Counted from the stretch's first letter, positions 8,344-17,046 are shown. The stretch is DNA of 64,000 nt from Christensenella sp. UBA2853 (GCA_002350845.1 DEFL01000033.1:14818-78817), one strand, 5' to 3'. The notes: generated by a model from the sequence alone, not told the origin. Translations and numbers: made by a program.

Positions 8344-9453
8344 ATGGTTAAGATCAATGTAATTTCCGGTTTCCTTGGTGCGGGCAAAACCACACTGATC
8401 AAAAAGCTTCTCACGGGCAAACTCCGCGAAGAGAAAGTGATTCTGCTTGAAAATGAATATGGTGAAGTCGGTGTGGACGGCAGCTTCATGAAAGATGCCG
8501 GCATCACAGTCACCGAACTGAATTCCGGCTGCATCTGCTGCACGCTGGCCGGCGATTTCCAGAAGTCCATTGACGAGCTCATTGATACCTATCATCCTGA
8601 CCGCATTCTTGTTGAGCCGACCGGTGTCGGCAAACTGAGCGAGATTCTTGCTGCGATCAATCAGGCCAAAGACCGTCATGACGATATTGAAGTCGGCGGG
8701 TCTGCAACCGTTGTTGACGCCGGCAAGTGCCGCATGTATATGAAAAACTTCGGCGAATTCTTCCTCGACCAGGTCAAGACGGCTTCCACCATTATCTTCA
8801 GCCGTACCCAGAACCTCACGCCTGATCGTGTCGAAAAGAGCCGTGTTCTGATTCAGGAAGCGCATCCTGACGCCCGTATCATCACAACACCCTGGGATGA
8901 TATGGATCCTGACTTCATGCTGGAAGTCATCGAAAACGGCAAGCCCATCGAAGTGCATGTCCACCTGCATCATCATGACCATGATGATGACGACCATGAC
9001 GAGCATGAACATCATCACGATCATGACCACGATGAGCATGACCATGACGAGCATGAGCATCATCACGATCATGACCACGATGAGCATGACCACGATGAGC
9101 ATGACCATGACGAGCATGAACATCATCACGATCATGACCACCATCACCATCATCATGCCCCCGGTGAGCATGATGCCGATGAAGTCTTCCAGAACATCGG
9201 CGTGGAAACTGCCCGCCGGTTTGAGCAGGATGAACTCCGCGGCATGGTCGATCAGCTGTCCGACGAGGAAGAATACGGCCGCATCCTCCGCGCCAAGGGC
9301 ATCCTCCAGAATGCTGCCGGCGAATGGTTCCAGTTTGACTATGTTCCGGGCGAGCTTGAAATCCGTCCGAGCAGTGCAGACTATACCGGCCGTCTGTGCG
9401 TAATCGGTGCCGACATCAACGAAAAAGCACTCAGGGAGCTGTTCAACGTATGA
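8344..9453 (+). CDS. CobW/COG0523-family GTPase with a very long His/Asp metal-binding loop
   Basis: A 369-residue G3E P-loop GTPase. The P-loop GFLGAGKTT is at residues 9-17 and the family metal motif GCICC at 62-66. Between the GTPase domain and the CobW C-terminal domain lies a segment from about residue 205 to 275 in which roughly half the residues are histidine and most of the rest aspartate or glutamate. Such loops bind Zn, Ni or Co in this family of metallochaperones. It starts after a good AAGGAGAG site and overlaps the next GTPase gene by ATGA. Zinc trafficking is the most likely role, by analogy with YciC/ZigA; I see no clear Zur box. The nucleotide sequence of the loop is a 48-base tandem repeat. 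Confidence 0.9.
   Translation: MVKINVISGFLGAGKTTLIKKLLTGKLREEKVILLENEYGEVGVDGSFMKDAGITVTELNSGCICCTLAGDFQKSIDELIDTYHPDRILVEPTGVGKLSEILAAINQAKDRHDDIEVGGSATVVDAGKCRMYMKNFGEFFLDQVKTASTIIFSRTQNLTPDRVEKSRVLIQEAHPDARIITTPWDDMDPDFMLEVIENGKPIEVHVHLHHHDHDDDDHDEHEHHHDHDHDEHDHDEHEHHHDHDHDEHDHDEHDHDEHEHHHDHDHHHHHHAPGEHDADEVFQNIGVETARRFEQDELRGMVDQLSDEEEYGRILRAKGILQNAAGEWFQFDYVPGELEIRPSSADYTGRLCVIGADINEKALRELFNV
8992..9150 (+). repeat. 48-bp tandem repeats encoding the His-rich loop
   Basis: Units run 8992-9039 and 9040-9087, then a 15-base partial copy (9088-9102) and a third unit from 9103 that degenerates into CAT/CAC codons. Units differ by very few bases, which implies recent duplication or slippage and a loop of variable length between strains. 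Confidence 0.8.
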
Positions 9454-10400
9454 GGGATCTCGACTACATTCCGGTCTACATGATTTCCGGGTTCATCGAA
9501 TCCGGTAAGACCACCATGATTCTCGACATGCTGAAGGATCCGACCTTCACCAGCGGTGAAAAAACGCTGATCATCTGCTGCGAAGAGGGGGAGGAAGAAT
9601 ACGATCCTGACCTTCTCATCGAGCACAACACCAGCCTGGCCATGCTTGAAGAGCCGGAAGAACTGACTTCCCTCAAGCTCAAAGAGCTGAACAACCAGTA
9701 TCATCCCGAGCGCGTGATCTTCGAGTACAATACCATGTGGACCATTGAGCGTCTGAGCCGCTGCCGTATGCCCGAAGGCTGGGAATGGGTGCAGATTATC
9801 ACGCTCGCCAACGCTCTGACCTTCGAGAATTACATGACCAATATGCGGATGCAGATGTCGGAGCCCATGAAGGAAGCAGACCTGATTCTGATCAACCGCT
9901 GTGCTCCTGATTTCCGCAAGTCTTTCTGGCGCAAGCAGCTGCGTGCACTCAATCCCAGTGCGACCATCCTGTTTGAAAGCCCGGACGGCACCACCGATGA
10001 CGGCGTCACGGATGACGATCTGCCCTACGACATGAAAGCGGACATCATTTCCATTTCCGAAGAGCAGTTCGGCACCTTCTACCTTGATTCCATGGACCAT
10101 CCTGAGCGCTACAACGGAAGGACGGTCCGTCTGGTCGGCCAGCCCTTCCCGCAGTCACAGCTGCCCAAGGGGTACTTCTTCTTCGGCCGCTATGCCATGA
10201 CCTGCTGCGCCAATGATGTCCAGCCCTGCGGCTGGGTCTGCCAGGGAGTCACCGCCCCCAACGGCAAGATCTTCATTGACATGACCGCTGTATGCAGGAC
10301 CGTATCCCAGAAGGGACAGACCATGGTCATGCTTCAGGAACTGAACAGCAAGCAGTGCAATCCTACAAAAGAGCAGTATGTATCCTTTGTGAGCGTGTAA
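9450..10400 (+). CDS. CobW-like GTPase fused to a YcgQ/DUF1980-like C-terminal domain
   Basis: The start at 9450 overlaps the stop of the upstream GTPase (ATGA) and fits the family N-terminus; an upstream in-frame start at 9396 is rejected because it lies inside that gene. The 316-residue protein begins with a P-loop GFIESGKTT (residues 14-22). It lacks the GCxCC metal motif, having CCEEGEEEYD at about 43-52 instead. From about residue 220 the sequence (RTVRLVGQPF, FFFGRYAMTCCANDVQPCGW) resembles the C-terminal domain of TIGR03943/DUF1980 proteins such as Bacillus YcgQ, which sit next to zinc-regulated YcgR permeases and YciC. The fusion suggests a GTP-dependent step in metal delivery. GTPase family is confident; the C-terminal match is by eye. 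Confidence 0.78.
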   Translation: MRDLDYIPVYMISGFIESGKTTMILDMLKDPTFTSGEKTLIICCEEGEEEYDPDLLIEHNTSLAMLEEPEELTSLKLKELNNQYHPERVIFEYNTMWTIERLSRCRMPEGWEWVQIITLANALTFENYMTNMRMQMSEPMKEADLILINRCAPDFRKSFWRKQLRALNPSATILFESPDGTTDDGVTDDDLPYDMKADIISISEEQFGTFYLDSMDHPERYNGRTVRLVGQPFPQSQLPKGYFFFGRYAMTCCANDVQPCGWVCQGVTAPNGKIFIDMTAVCRTVSQKGQTMVMLQELNSKQCNPTKEQYVSFVSV

Positions 10401-10412
10401 TCGCCCAAATGC

Positions 10413-10456
10413 AAAAAAGAAGGCAGGATCGCCGAGATCCGCCTTCTTTCTTTTTG
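10413..10456. terminator. Bidirectional terminator between GTPase operon and rqcH-HAD operon
   Basis: An A-run, arms AAGAAGGC and GCCTTCTT with inner arms GGATC/GATCC, then a T-run. It serves the plus-strand GTPase genes and the converging minus-strand HAD gene. Confidence 0.85.
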
Positions 10457-10463
10457 CCTGTCT

Positions 10464-11267
10464 TCAGTTCCAGTCCGGCCGCATGGCCTTCTGAATGGTT
10501 TTCGTCACACTGCCTTCCAGGTTACTCCCGATAACATCGGTAAACCCTGCTTTGACATCCGGATGCGCATTGCTTGGCGCAAAAGAGCGGCAGGCGTATT
10601 CAGCCATGGACAGATCGTTCAGATAATCCCCAAAGACGATGGTTTCATCTCTTGAGATGCCCAGTTTTTTCTGAAGCATGGCAACACCGCTGCCTTTGGA
10701 TTTTCCCTGATCAAAGACATCAATCCAGGTCATGCCGGTCACTTTTGCACTGACCACCTCATCCAGGGCCTGATGGATATACGGATACACATCTTTCTCA
10801 ATATCTCCGCGGTAATAGAGCGCCAGCTTGATCAGGTCATCCTCCAGCCGATCATAATCCACATTTTTCCAGGAGGGATAATACCGGCTCAGCTCCCTGA
10901 CAGACTCCGGGTCCAGCTGATCTGCATGCTCCAGCCAGATTTCATCCAGTCCGCAGCCAACACACCACAGTCCGGGAACACGTCTGGCCGCCTGGACAGC
11001 GCTGTACCAAACGGACTTGGGAAGTGCATCCACCCAGAGCCGCTCCCCGCCCAGATACCCGCAGGCTCCGTTGTCCGTAATCATTGCGATCTGCTTTTCC
11101 CATGCCGTGAAATGCGGGACAACGCCCTGTACCGATCGTCCGCTGGCAGCAGCAAACACCGCTCCGTTTTTTTCCATCAGAGCGATTGTTTCGCCAAAGT
11201 CTACCGGAAGATGACCGTCCCCGTCAAGCAGACAGCCATCAAGGTCACTGACAACCAGACGAATCAT
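10464..11267 (-). CDS. Cof-type HAD-IIB sugar-phosphate phosphatase
   Basis: A 267-residue Cof/YidA-like hydrolase. Motif I is VSDLDGCLLDGDG at the N-terminus (nucleophile Asp in DLDG), motif II is near AAASGRS, and the C-terminal GDYLNDLSMAEYA matches the GDxxND motif that binds magnesium. The C2-type cap lies between. These enzymes dephosphorylate sugar phosphates or flavin precursors; the substrate cannot be told. AGGAGG eight bases upstream supports the start. It follows rqcH by 14 bases on the same strand, so they are cotranscribed. Confidence 0.88.
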   Translation of the reverse strand: MIRLVVSDLDGCLLDGDGHLPVDFGETIALMEKNGAVFAAASGRSVQGVVPHFTAWEKQIAMITDNGACGYLGGERLWVDALPKSVWYSAVQAARRVPGLWCVGCGLDEIWLEHADQLDPESVRELSRYYPSWKNVDYDRLEDDLIKLALYYRGDIEKDVYPYIHQALDEVVSAKVTGMTWIDVFDQGKSKGSGVAMLQKKLGISRDETIVFGDYLNDLSMAEYACRSFAPSNAHPDVKAGFTDVIGSNLEGSVTKTIQKAMRPDWN

Positions 11268-11281
11268 TTCATGCCCTCCTG

Positions 11282-13024
11282 TCAGGCTTCCAGCAGCCGG
11301 ATCGCCTGAATGTCTTTCGCTTCCACTGTCATATAGACCGTGTGCTGATTGGTATAAATCACAAAGCCGGCCGGGCTCCCGCCTGGTTTTTTGACATACT
11401 TGCGCAGTGTGTAATCAATCGGCACCGTAGAGGAGTTCTGGCCCTTGCTGTACCAGGCCGCCAGCAGGGCCGCCTCCCGGAGCGTGGTGTCCGGAATCTT
11501 TTCCTCGCTTCGAATCAGAACATGGGATCCCGGCATGTTTTTGGCGTGCAGCCAGGTTTCACCGGGCCTTGCCGCAAGCGTCATCCGCTCATTCTGCACG
11601 GCATTCTTGCCCACCCAGATTTCAATGCCGTCCGACGAACAGTACCGGTAGGGTTTGCTCTTGGGCAGGTCTCTCTGCTGGCGTCTGGACGTATTTCTCT
11701 TGACATAGCCTGCTTTGGCCAGTTCCTGCCGGATTTCTTCCAATTCGCTTTCCCCGACGCACTTGCCGACATCCAGCAGTGCACCTTCCAGGTAATCCAG
11801 CTCTCTGAGCGTTTTTTCCTTCTGTTCTGCTGCCGTCTCCCGGGCGGAGCGGGCCTTCTGATATTTCTTGAAATAGCGCTGGGCATTCTGCGTCGGTGTC
11901 AGCTGGATGTCGAGCGGAATGCGGATCGTACCGCCTTCCGGATCATAAAAGTTCTCCAGCTCAACCTCCTGCATCCCTTTCTTCAGCTGCCAGAGATTGG
12001 CATTGATGATATCCCCCATGATCCGGTATTCTTCCATCCGGGCAGCTCCGGACAGTTCTTCCTCCTGGAGCGCCAGTTTTTTCTCGCACCGCTCAATCTG
12101 TCCCTTGAGCACGCGGACCATGGAAGCGCTCTTCTGCATCAGCCGATCCTGAAGGTCCCTCGACCCAAAATAGGATTCCAGCGCCTCGCTCAGTGTCCTG
12201 CAGTTCTTTCTTGTCCCCTGCTGAATGCTGAAATACGGGAATGGCAGCACATCTGTGCAGTTTCCGCTGTCATCTTCCATGATGCACGGGTCGGCTCTCT
12301 CCGGAAGCTTCAGCAGAAGATCCGTCAGACGCCCTGCGGCCTCCATGAGATCCTCTGCCCGGTCTTCACCCGGCTGCAGCACCCGAAAAGCAAGTTCCTT
12401 CGCGGATACACTGGAAAGCCCCATCACGCTCTGGGCAAGTGCTTTGTGCAACGGCACATCCCCCTGGGCCTGAAGGCGTTCAAAAAGCTCTGTTCTGTCC
12501 GCCTTTTCCGGCACCATCTTGTCCTGTGCCGGCGGTGCTTCATAGATCAGCCCAGGCTGAATCTGGCGGACGCGGTTCATATCCGGCGATACATGGCGCG
12601 TCGCCTCGATGATCTTTCCATCGGCATCCGTCAGAATGAGATTGGAATGTCTTCCCATGATCTCCAGAATCATGCGGCGGAGAACATGGTCGCCCATCTC
12701 ATCGATCGTATCAATATCAATATGAATCACCCGGTCACCGGCAATCTGCCGGACAGACAGCACGCGGCCTCCCAGCAGCTGCTTGCGCAGAATCATGCAC
12801 ATCACGGGCGGCTCGAGCGGATTGGGAAAAGATGACACCGTCAGGTGACATCTTGCATTGTTGGGTGAAGCGCACAGGAGGAGGCGTCGGTTCTCCCCCT
12901 CTGATCTGATCACCATAATGACCGTATCCTTCTCCGGCTGGCTGATCTTATCGATTCTACCGCCTGCCAGCTTCTGATTCAGTTCACGGGCTGCAAATCC
13001 CGCGGTCAATCCATCCATCGGCAT
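11282..13024 (-). CDS. rqcH: Ribosome quality control protein RqcH (NFACT/FbpA family)
   Basis: A 580-residue NFACT protein. The N-terminal NFACT-N region (DGLTAGFAARELNQKLAGGR) is followed by HhH-like and coiled-coil regions and a C-terminal NFACT-R/DUF814 domain (IEIWVGKNAVQNERMT, TWLHAKNMPGSHVLIR). RqcH binds 50S subunits with stalled peptidyl-tRNA and adds alanine tails that mark the nascent chain for degradation. A longer in-frame start at 13168 exists, but AAGGAG seven to eight bases before the ATG at 13024 and the family N-terminus favour 13024. The downstream HAD gene is in the same operon. Confidence 0.93.
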   Translation of the reverse strand: MPMDGLTAGFAARELNQKLAGGRIDKISQPEKDTVIMVIRSEGENRRLLLCASPNNARCHLTVSSFPNPLEPPVMCMILRKQLLGGRVLSVRQIAGDRVIHIDIDTIDEMGDHVLRRMILEIMGRHSNLILTDADGKIIEATRHVSPDMNRVRQIQPGLIYEAPPAQDKMVPEKADRTELFERLQAQGDVPLHKALAQSVMGLSSVSAKELAFRVLQPGEDRAEDLMEAAGRLTDLLLKLPERADPCIMEDDSGNCTDVLPFPYFSIQQGTRKNCRTLSEALESYFGSRDLQDRLMQKSASMVRVLKGQIERCEKKLALQEEELSGAARMEEYRIMGDIINANLWQLKKGMQEVELENFYDPEGGTIRIPLDIQLTPTQNAQRYFKKYQKARSARETAAEQKEKTLRELDYLEGALLDVGKCVGESELEEIRQELAKAGYVKRNTSRRQQRDLPKSKPYRYCSSDGIEIWVGKNAVQNERMTLAARPGETWLHAKNMPGSHVLIRSEEKIPDTTLREAALLAAWYSKGQNSSTVPIDYTLRKYVKKPGGSPAGFVIYTNQHTVYMTVEAKDIQAIRLLEA

Positions 13025-13088
13025 GAATACGTACTCCTTATCCCTGATGCATTCAGAATACCCTCCGGAACCATCCGGCATCCCGGGT

Positions 13089-13097
13089 ATTATACCA
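13089..13097 (-). promoter_or_regulatory. Extended -10 promoter of rqcH
   Basis: On the minus strand TGG-TATAAT occupies 13097-13089, about 65 bases before the start codon. No good -35 is visible, as is common with extended -10 promoters. Confidence 0.55.
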
Positions 13098-13177
13098 CGA
13101 CAAAGGTCCTTTCGCCGTATATTCATACTATACAGGTTTTCATCTGATTCATGCAAGAATCGCCTCATCGGTAAGTG

Positions 13178-13206
13178 TTGACAAACCGGTGTTTATCGTA
13201 TAGGAT
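13178..13206 (+). promoter_or_regulatory. Promoter of the secreted flavoprotein gene
   Basis: TTGACA (13178-13183), 17-base spacer, TAGGAT (13201-13206). GGGAGG lies ahead of the ATG at 13265. Confidence 0.65.
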
Positions 13207-13264
13207 TTTATCCATCAGATATACAACATCTGGTAAATATTTCTTTTGTGGGAGGTTTTTTTCC

Positions 13265-14107
13265 ATGAAAAAAATTCTTGCACTTGTCCTTTGCTTCGTG
13301 CTCCTCGCTTCCATTTCTGCCTTCGCAGAAGAAGCTCCCGCCCCGATCAAGATCGGTCAGGTGGACGCTGCTCCTCACGGCAAGGGATGCTTTGCTGTTG
13401 TGACCGCCGTTGTGCAGGGTGATGTGATCCTTGCCGCCAAGATCGATGAATTCCAGTTTGTCTCTTCTTCTGAGACCATCGAGGCTGTCGGTGTGCCGAA
13501 TTCCGATGGTTCTTTCGGTGAGAACTATCCCGAAGGCAAAGTGCTTGGTTCCAAGCGTGCCAACAACAGTCTCTACTCTGTGAACATGCAGCGTGCAGGT
13601 TCCACTGTTCAGATTGCTGCCAACTACAATGCCATCGAAGCTTATGTCGCCGGCAAGACCATCGCTGAGCTCGAAGCTGCCACCGCTGAAGCCGATGCCG
13701 CCGCTTTCGTCGACACTGTTTCCGGAGCCACCCTGGCTGACTCCCTGGGCTATGTGAAGGCCGTCATCGAAGCCGCCAAGGCTGCCAATGATCAGGTCGG
13801 CACCTACACCATCTACAACAAGACCGGTGAGACCGTCACCAGCCTGACCCTGAAGGACAACGTGACCGGCGAAGTCGGTGCTAACCTGGCCGGTGCCGGC
13901 ATGGCTCCTGACGCTGTCATGACCATCACCACCTCCCTCCCCGGCTCTGAAGACGGACACGGCCGCCTGACCCTCGACTTTGTCACCGAGAGCGGCTATG
14001 CCGGAACTTTCGCTACCCTGAGCATCGAAGTGGCTCCGATCACCCTGCTGGCTCCCGATGCCATGACCGGTGCTACCCAGATCTCCTTCTTCGCTCCTGC
14101 CGAGTAA
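13265..14107 (+). CDS. Secreted protein with two FMN-binding-like domains and two flavinylation motifs
   Basis: The ATG at 13265 after GGGAGG opens a signal peptide (MKKILALVLCFVLLASISAFA, about 21 residues) with a signal peptidase I site before EE; there is no lipobox cysteine. The mature part holds two repeats, each ending in a motif that fits the ApbE flavinylation consensus DxxS/TGAT: DTVSGAT at residues 150-156 and DAMTGAT at 265-271. In proteins such as RnfG, NqrC and Listeria PplA, FMN is attached covalently to the Thr of this motif. The arrangement suggests an extracellular or wall-associated electron carrier with two FMN. No apbE gene is in the window. The FMN-binding fold is inferred from the motifs and spacing; overall similarity to known members is weak. 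Confidence 0.6.
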   Translation: MKKILALVLCFVLLASISAFAEEAPAPIKIGQVDAAPHGKGCFAVVTAVVQGDVILAAKIDEFQFVSSSETIEAVGVPNSDGSFGENYPEGKVLGSKRANNSLYSVNMQRAGSTVQIAANYNAIEAYVAGKTIAELEAATAEADAAAFVDTVSGATLADSLGYVKAVIEAAKAANDQVGTYTIYNKTGETVTSLTLKDNVTGEVGANLAGAGMAPDAVMTITTSLPGSEDGHGRLTLDFVTESGYAGTFATLSIEVAPITLLAPDAMTGATQISFFAPAE

Positions 14108-14138
14108 ACCTGTAAAGGCTTTTGGCCGGAACCATACA

Positions 14139-14174
14139 CACTGCACCGCAGAATTCTGCGGTGCAGTTTTCATT
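14139..14174 (+). terminator. Terminator of the flavoprotein gene
   Basis: A perfect 26-base palindrome (14141-14166, arms CTGCACCGCAGAA and complement) followed by TTTTC. Confidence 0.85.
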
Positions 14175-14276
14175 TGTCCGAAGCAGAAAAGTTCATCCCG
14201 GATTCCCAGTTTTTCTTGTCCTTTCCCGGGAAGGTGCAGAAAAAGCCAAACAGTTTAAATATCAATGAAAAATCAG

Positions 14277-14305
14277 TTTACAAACCCCTGTCTTTCTGAT
14301 AAAAT
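14277..14305 (+). promoter_or_regulatory. rpsO promoter
   Basis: TTTACA (14277-14282), 17-base spacer, TAAAAT (14300-14305). Predicted transcript start near 14312. Confidence 0.7.
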
Positions 14306-14311
14306 GACCCC

Positions 14312-14400
14312 CGGGTTATGAACCGCAGGCGCGGGCAGCCGATCACTCCGACGGTGTTCTGCGTCAGCGGCGATTATGAGCGGTCACCCGCCGCAGAAAG
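14312..14400 (+). promoter_or_regulatory. Structured rpsO 5' leader, possible S15 autoregulatory site
   Basis: About 105 bases separate the predicted transcript start from the rpsO ATG. The GC-rich leader can form hairpins, for example AGCGGCG (near 14367) with CGCCGC (near 14391). S15 binds its own leader in several bacterial groups with different structures, so autoregulation is plausible. The exact fold is not proven here. Confidence 0.35.
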
Positions 14401-14417
14401 AATATGGAGGAATTACC

Positions 14418-14672
14418 ATGACCAAGTCCGAAATCATCGCAGCCTATGCTCAGCATCCTGGTGACACAGGTTCTCCCGAAGTGCAGATCGCTCTTCTGAC
14501 CGAGCGCATCAACCACCTCAACGAACATCTGAAGAACAACAAGAATGACCACCACTCCAATCGTGGTCTGCTTCTGATGGTCGGCCGTCGCCGCGGCATG
14601 CTGGAATATCTGAAAAAGACCGATATCGAGCGCTATCGTAGCCTGATCGCCCGTCTGAACCTGCGCAAGTAA
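14418..14672 (+). CDS. rpsO: Ribosomal protein S15
   Basis: An 84-residue S15, close to the usual 88-89. It shows the conserved HPGDTGSPEVQIALLTERI, HLKNNKNDHHSNRGLLLMVGRRRGML and YLKKTDIERYRSLI blocks that bind the central domain of 16S rRNA. TATGGAGG seven bases upstream sets the start at 14418; a longer in-frame opening from 14376 lies in the leader and is rejected. Its position just before pnp is the conserved bacterial order; a strong hairpin lies between them. Confidence 0.97.
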   Translation: MTKSEIIAAYAQHPGDTGSPEVQIALLTERINHLNEHLKNNKNDHHSNRGLLLMVGRRRGMLEYLKKTDIERYRSLIARLNLRK

Positions 14673-14726
14673 GTTCTCATTTGGCTTCAGGTCGCATCGA
14701 CGGTCACGTCGGAACTGGTGACCTCT

Positions 14727-14764
14727 TGGCCGTCGACAGGTTTTCTTCCTGTCGACGGCTTTCC
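14727..14764 (+). terminator. Strong hairpin between rpsO and pnp
   Basis: A perfect 12-base stem GCCGTCGACAGG (14729-14740) / CCTGTCGACGGC (14748-14759) with a T-rich loop, followed by TTTCCC. A smaller hairpin (GGTCAC/GTGACC, near 14702-14723) precedes it. It can act as a partial terminator or as an RNase processing site, as at the rpsO-pnp junction elsewhere. Confidence 0.7.
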
Positions 14765-14862
14765 CTATGGCTCAGCGGTTGTTTTCAATTGAAAACCAGA
14801 TGGTTTTCAGATGAAAGCATCCGTGAGCCTGACCGGGGCAGCGCCCCAGAAAAGGAGAAAAC

Positions 14863-17046
14863 ATGGAGTATAAGTCCTATTCCATGGACCTGGCCGGCAA
14901 AACGCTGACTCTTGAATTCGGCAAATACTGCGGACAGGCCAACGGATCCGTTTGGGTCCATCTCGGAGATACGGTTGTCATGGTCAATGCCACCATGTCT
15001 CCCACACCCCGTGAGGGTGTTGATTTCTTCCCTCTTGCCGTTGACGTGGAAGAAAAGCAGTACTCCGTCGGCAAGATCCCCGGCGGCTTCATCAAGCGTG
15101 AAGGCCGTCCCACAGACAAGGCCACACTGACCTGCCGTCTGATTGACCGTCCTCTGCGTCCTCTGTTCAACAAGGCCATGCGCAACGATGTGCAGGTGGT
15201 CGTGACCATCCTCTCCATGGAGCAGGATGTCCAGCCGGAAATCCCTGCCATGATCGGTTCCTCCGTGGCAATCGCTGTCAGCGATATCCCGTGGAACGGC
15301 CCCACCGGTGCTGTCCTCGTCGGACGCGTCAATGGTGAGTATGTGCTCATGCCCAATGAAGAAGAGCGCAAGGTCTCTGACCTGAGCCTGTATGTTGCCG
15401 GTACCAAGGAAGCCATCATGATGGTGGAAGCCGGCGCCAATGAACTGAGCGAAGATGTGATGCTCGACGGCATCCTGTTCGCCCATCAGGCCATCAAGAA
15501 GATCGTCGAATTCCAGGAAATGATCGTCGCTGAGATCGGCAAGGAAAAGGCCGTTGTGCCGCTCAACACCACCGGCGATGACGTGAAGGCTGCTGTCCGT
15601 GCTTTCGCTCTGGACAAGTGCCGCTGGACCTTCGATACCTTCGACCGCTACGAGCGTCAGGCCCGTGAAGCACAGACCAAGAAGGAAGTTGTGGAAGCCC
15701 TCGCTCCCCAGTTCCCGGATCGCGAAGCTGAAATCGAAGACGCTCTGTACTACCTCAACAAGGAAGTTATGCGCCGCCGCATTCTGGATGAAGGCGTTCG
15801 CGCTGACGGCCGCAAGGAAACCGAAATCCGCCCGATCTGGTGCGAAGTCGGTGTTCTGCCCCGCGTGCATGGTTCTGCCGTGTTCACCCGCGGCCAGACT
15901 CAGGCCCTCACCGTCACCACGCTCGGACCGCTGAGCGATGGCCAGACCCTGGACGGACTGAGCAATGAAGACTTCAAGCGCTACATTCACCAGTACAACA
16001 TGCCGCCGTATGCCACCGGTGAAGCCGGACGTCTCAAGAGCCCCGGCCGCCGCGAAATCGGCCACGGCGCTCTGGCAGAACGCGCTCTGATCCCTGTCAT
16101 CCCCACCGAGGAAGAATTCCCCTACGCTATGCGTCTGGTTTCCGAAATTCTCTCCTCCAACGGTTCTTCTTCCATGGCTTCTGTCTGCGGTTCCACCCTG
16201 TCCCTGATGGACGCTGGTGTTCCGATCCATGCACCGGTTGCCGGTGTAGCCATGGGCCTGATCAAGGATACCGAGTCCGACAAGGTTGCCGTGCTCACCG
16301 ATATCCAGGGTCTGGAAGACTTCCTGGGCGACATGGACTTCAAGGTTGCCGGCACCATGAACGGCATTACCGCTATCCAGATGGACATCAAGATTGCCGG
16401 TATTGACCGCGTCATCCTCAAGCGTGCTCTGGAACAGGCACTGCAGGGTCGTCTGTACATCCTCAAGCTCATGCTTGACACCATCGGTCAGCCCCGTGAG
16501 GAACTCAGCCCCTATGCTCCGAGAATCATCCAGTTCACCATCAATCCCGATAAGATCCGCGAAGTCATCGGACCTGGTGGAAAGATGATCAACAAGATCA
16601 TCGCTGAGACCGGCGCCAAGATTGACATCGAAGACGATGGCCATGTGTTCATCGCCACGCCCGATATCAACGGTGCCGAGCAGGCCAAGAAGATCATCAT
16701 GGGCATTGCCAAGGACATCGAAGTCGGTGAGGTTTACACTGGCAAGGTCGTCCGCATCATGAACTTCGGCGCCTTCGTTGAACTGGCTCCCGGCAAGGAC
16801 GGCATGGTTCACATTTCCAAGCTTGCCGATCATCGTGTGGAAAAGGTCGAGGACGTCGTCAAGATTGGCGACGAACTGGAAGTCAAGGTCACCGAAATCG
16901 ATGCTCAGGGCCGTATCAATCTGATCCGCAATGACATCGTCTATCCGCAGCAGACTGAGGCTCCCCGCCGTCCGGAAGGCAACTTCCGCAACCGCCCGCC
17001 TCGCCGCGAGAGCCGTGACAACAATCACAGCAGCCACAACAACTAA
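14863..17046 (+). CDS. pnp: Polyribonucleotide nucleotidyltransferase (PNPase)
   Basis: A 727-residue PNPase of normal length: two RNase PH domains (first from about residue 5, second from about 310 with the active-site region GQTQALTVTTLG and SSMASVCGSTLSLMDAGVP), a KH domain (IREVIGPGGKMINKI, near 565) and a C-terminal S1 domain (GKVVRIMNFGAFVELAPGKDGMVHISKLA). It degrades RNA 3' to 5' with phosphate and takes part in mRNA turnover. The tail after S1 is basic and asparagine-rich. AAAGGAG precedes the ATG. A terminator follows. Confidence 0.97.
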   Translation: MEYKSYSMDLAGKTLTLEFGKYCGQANGSVWVHLGDTVVMVNATMSPTPREGVDFFPLAVDVEEKQYSVGKIPGGFIKREGRPTDKATLTCRLIDRPLRPLFNKAMRNDVQVVVTILSMEQDVQPEIPAMIGSSVAIAVSDIPWNGPTGAVLVGRVNGEYVLMPNEEERKVSDLSLYVAGTKEAIMMVEAGANELSEDVMLDGILFAHQAIKKIVEFQEMIVAEIGKEKAVVPLNTTGDDVKAAVRAFALDKCRWTFDTFDRYERQAREAQTKKEVVEALAPQFPDREAEIEDALYYLNKEVMRRRILDEGVRADGRKETEIRPIWCEVGVLPRVHGSAVFTRGQTQALTVTTLGPLSDGQTLDGLSNEDFKRYIHQYNMPPYATGEAGRLKSPGRREIGHGALAERALIPVIPTEEEFPYAMRLVSEILSSNGSSSMASVCGSTLSLMDAGVPIHAPVAGVAMGLIKDTESDKVAVLTDIQGLEDFLGDMDFKVAGTMNGITAIQMDIKIAGIDRVILKRALEQALQGRLYILKLMLDTIGQPREELSPYAPRIIQFTINPDKIREVIGPGGKMINKIIAETGAKIDIEDDGHVFIATPDINGAEQAKKIIMGIAKDIEVGEVYTGKVVRIMNFGAFVELAPGKDGMVHISKLADHRVEKVEDVVKIGDELEVKVTEIDAQGRINLIRNDIVYPQQTEAPRRPEGNFRNRPPRRESRDNNHSSHNN

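Noticed and set aside
8992..9150. CRISPR-like repeat array
   Set aside because: The repeats are in-frame codons of a His-rich loop with no spacers.
8185..9171. A Met/Val-rich minus-strand frame over the His-rich loop
   Set aside because: It is the antisense of the CAT/GAC repeats and has no homology-like features.
14785..17037. A 750-codon open frame antisense to pnp
   Set aside because: Same shadow effect; sequence is low complexity in Gly/Asp/His and pnp is intact on the other strand.
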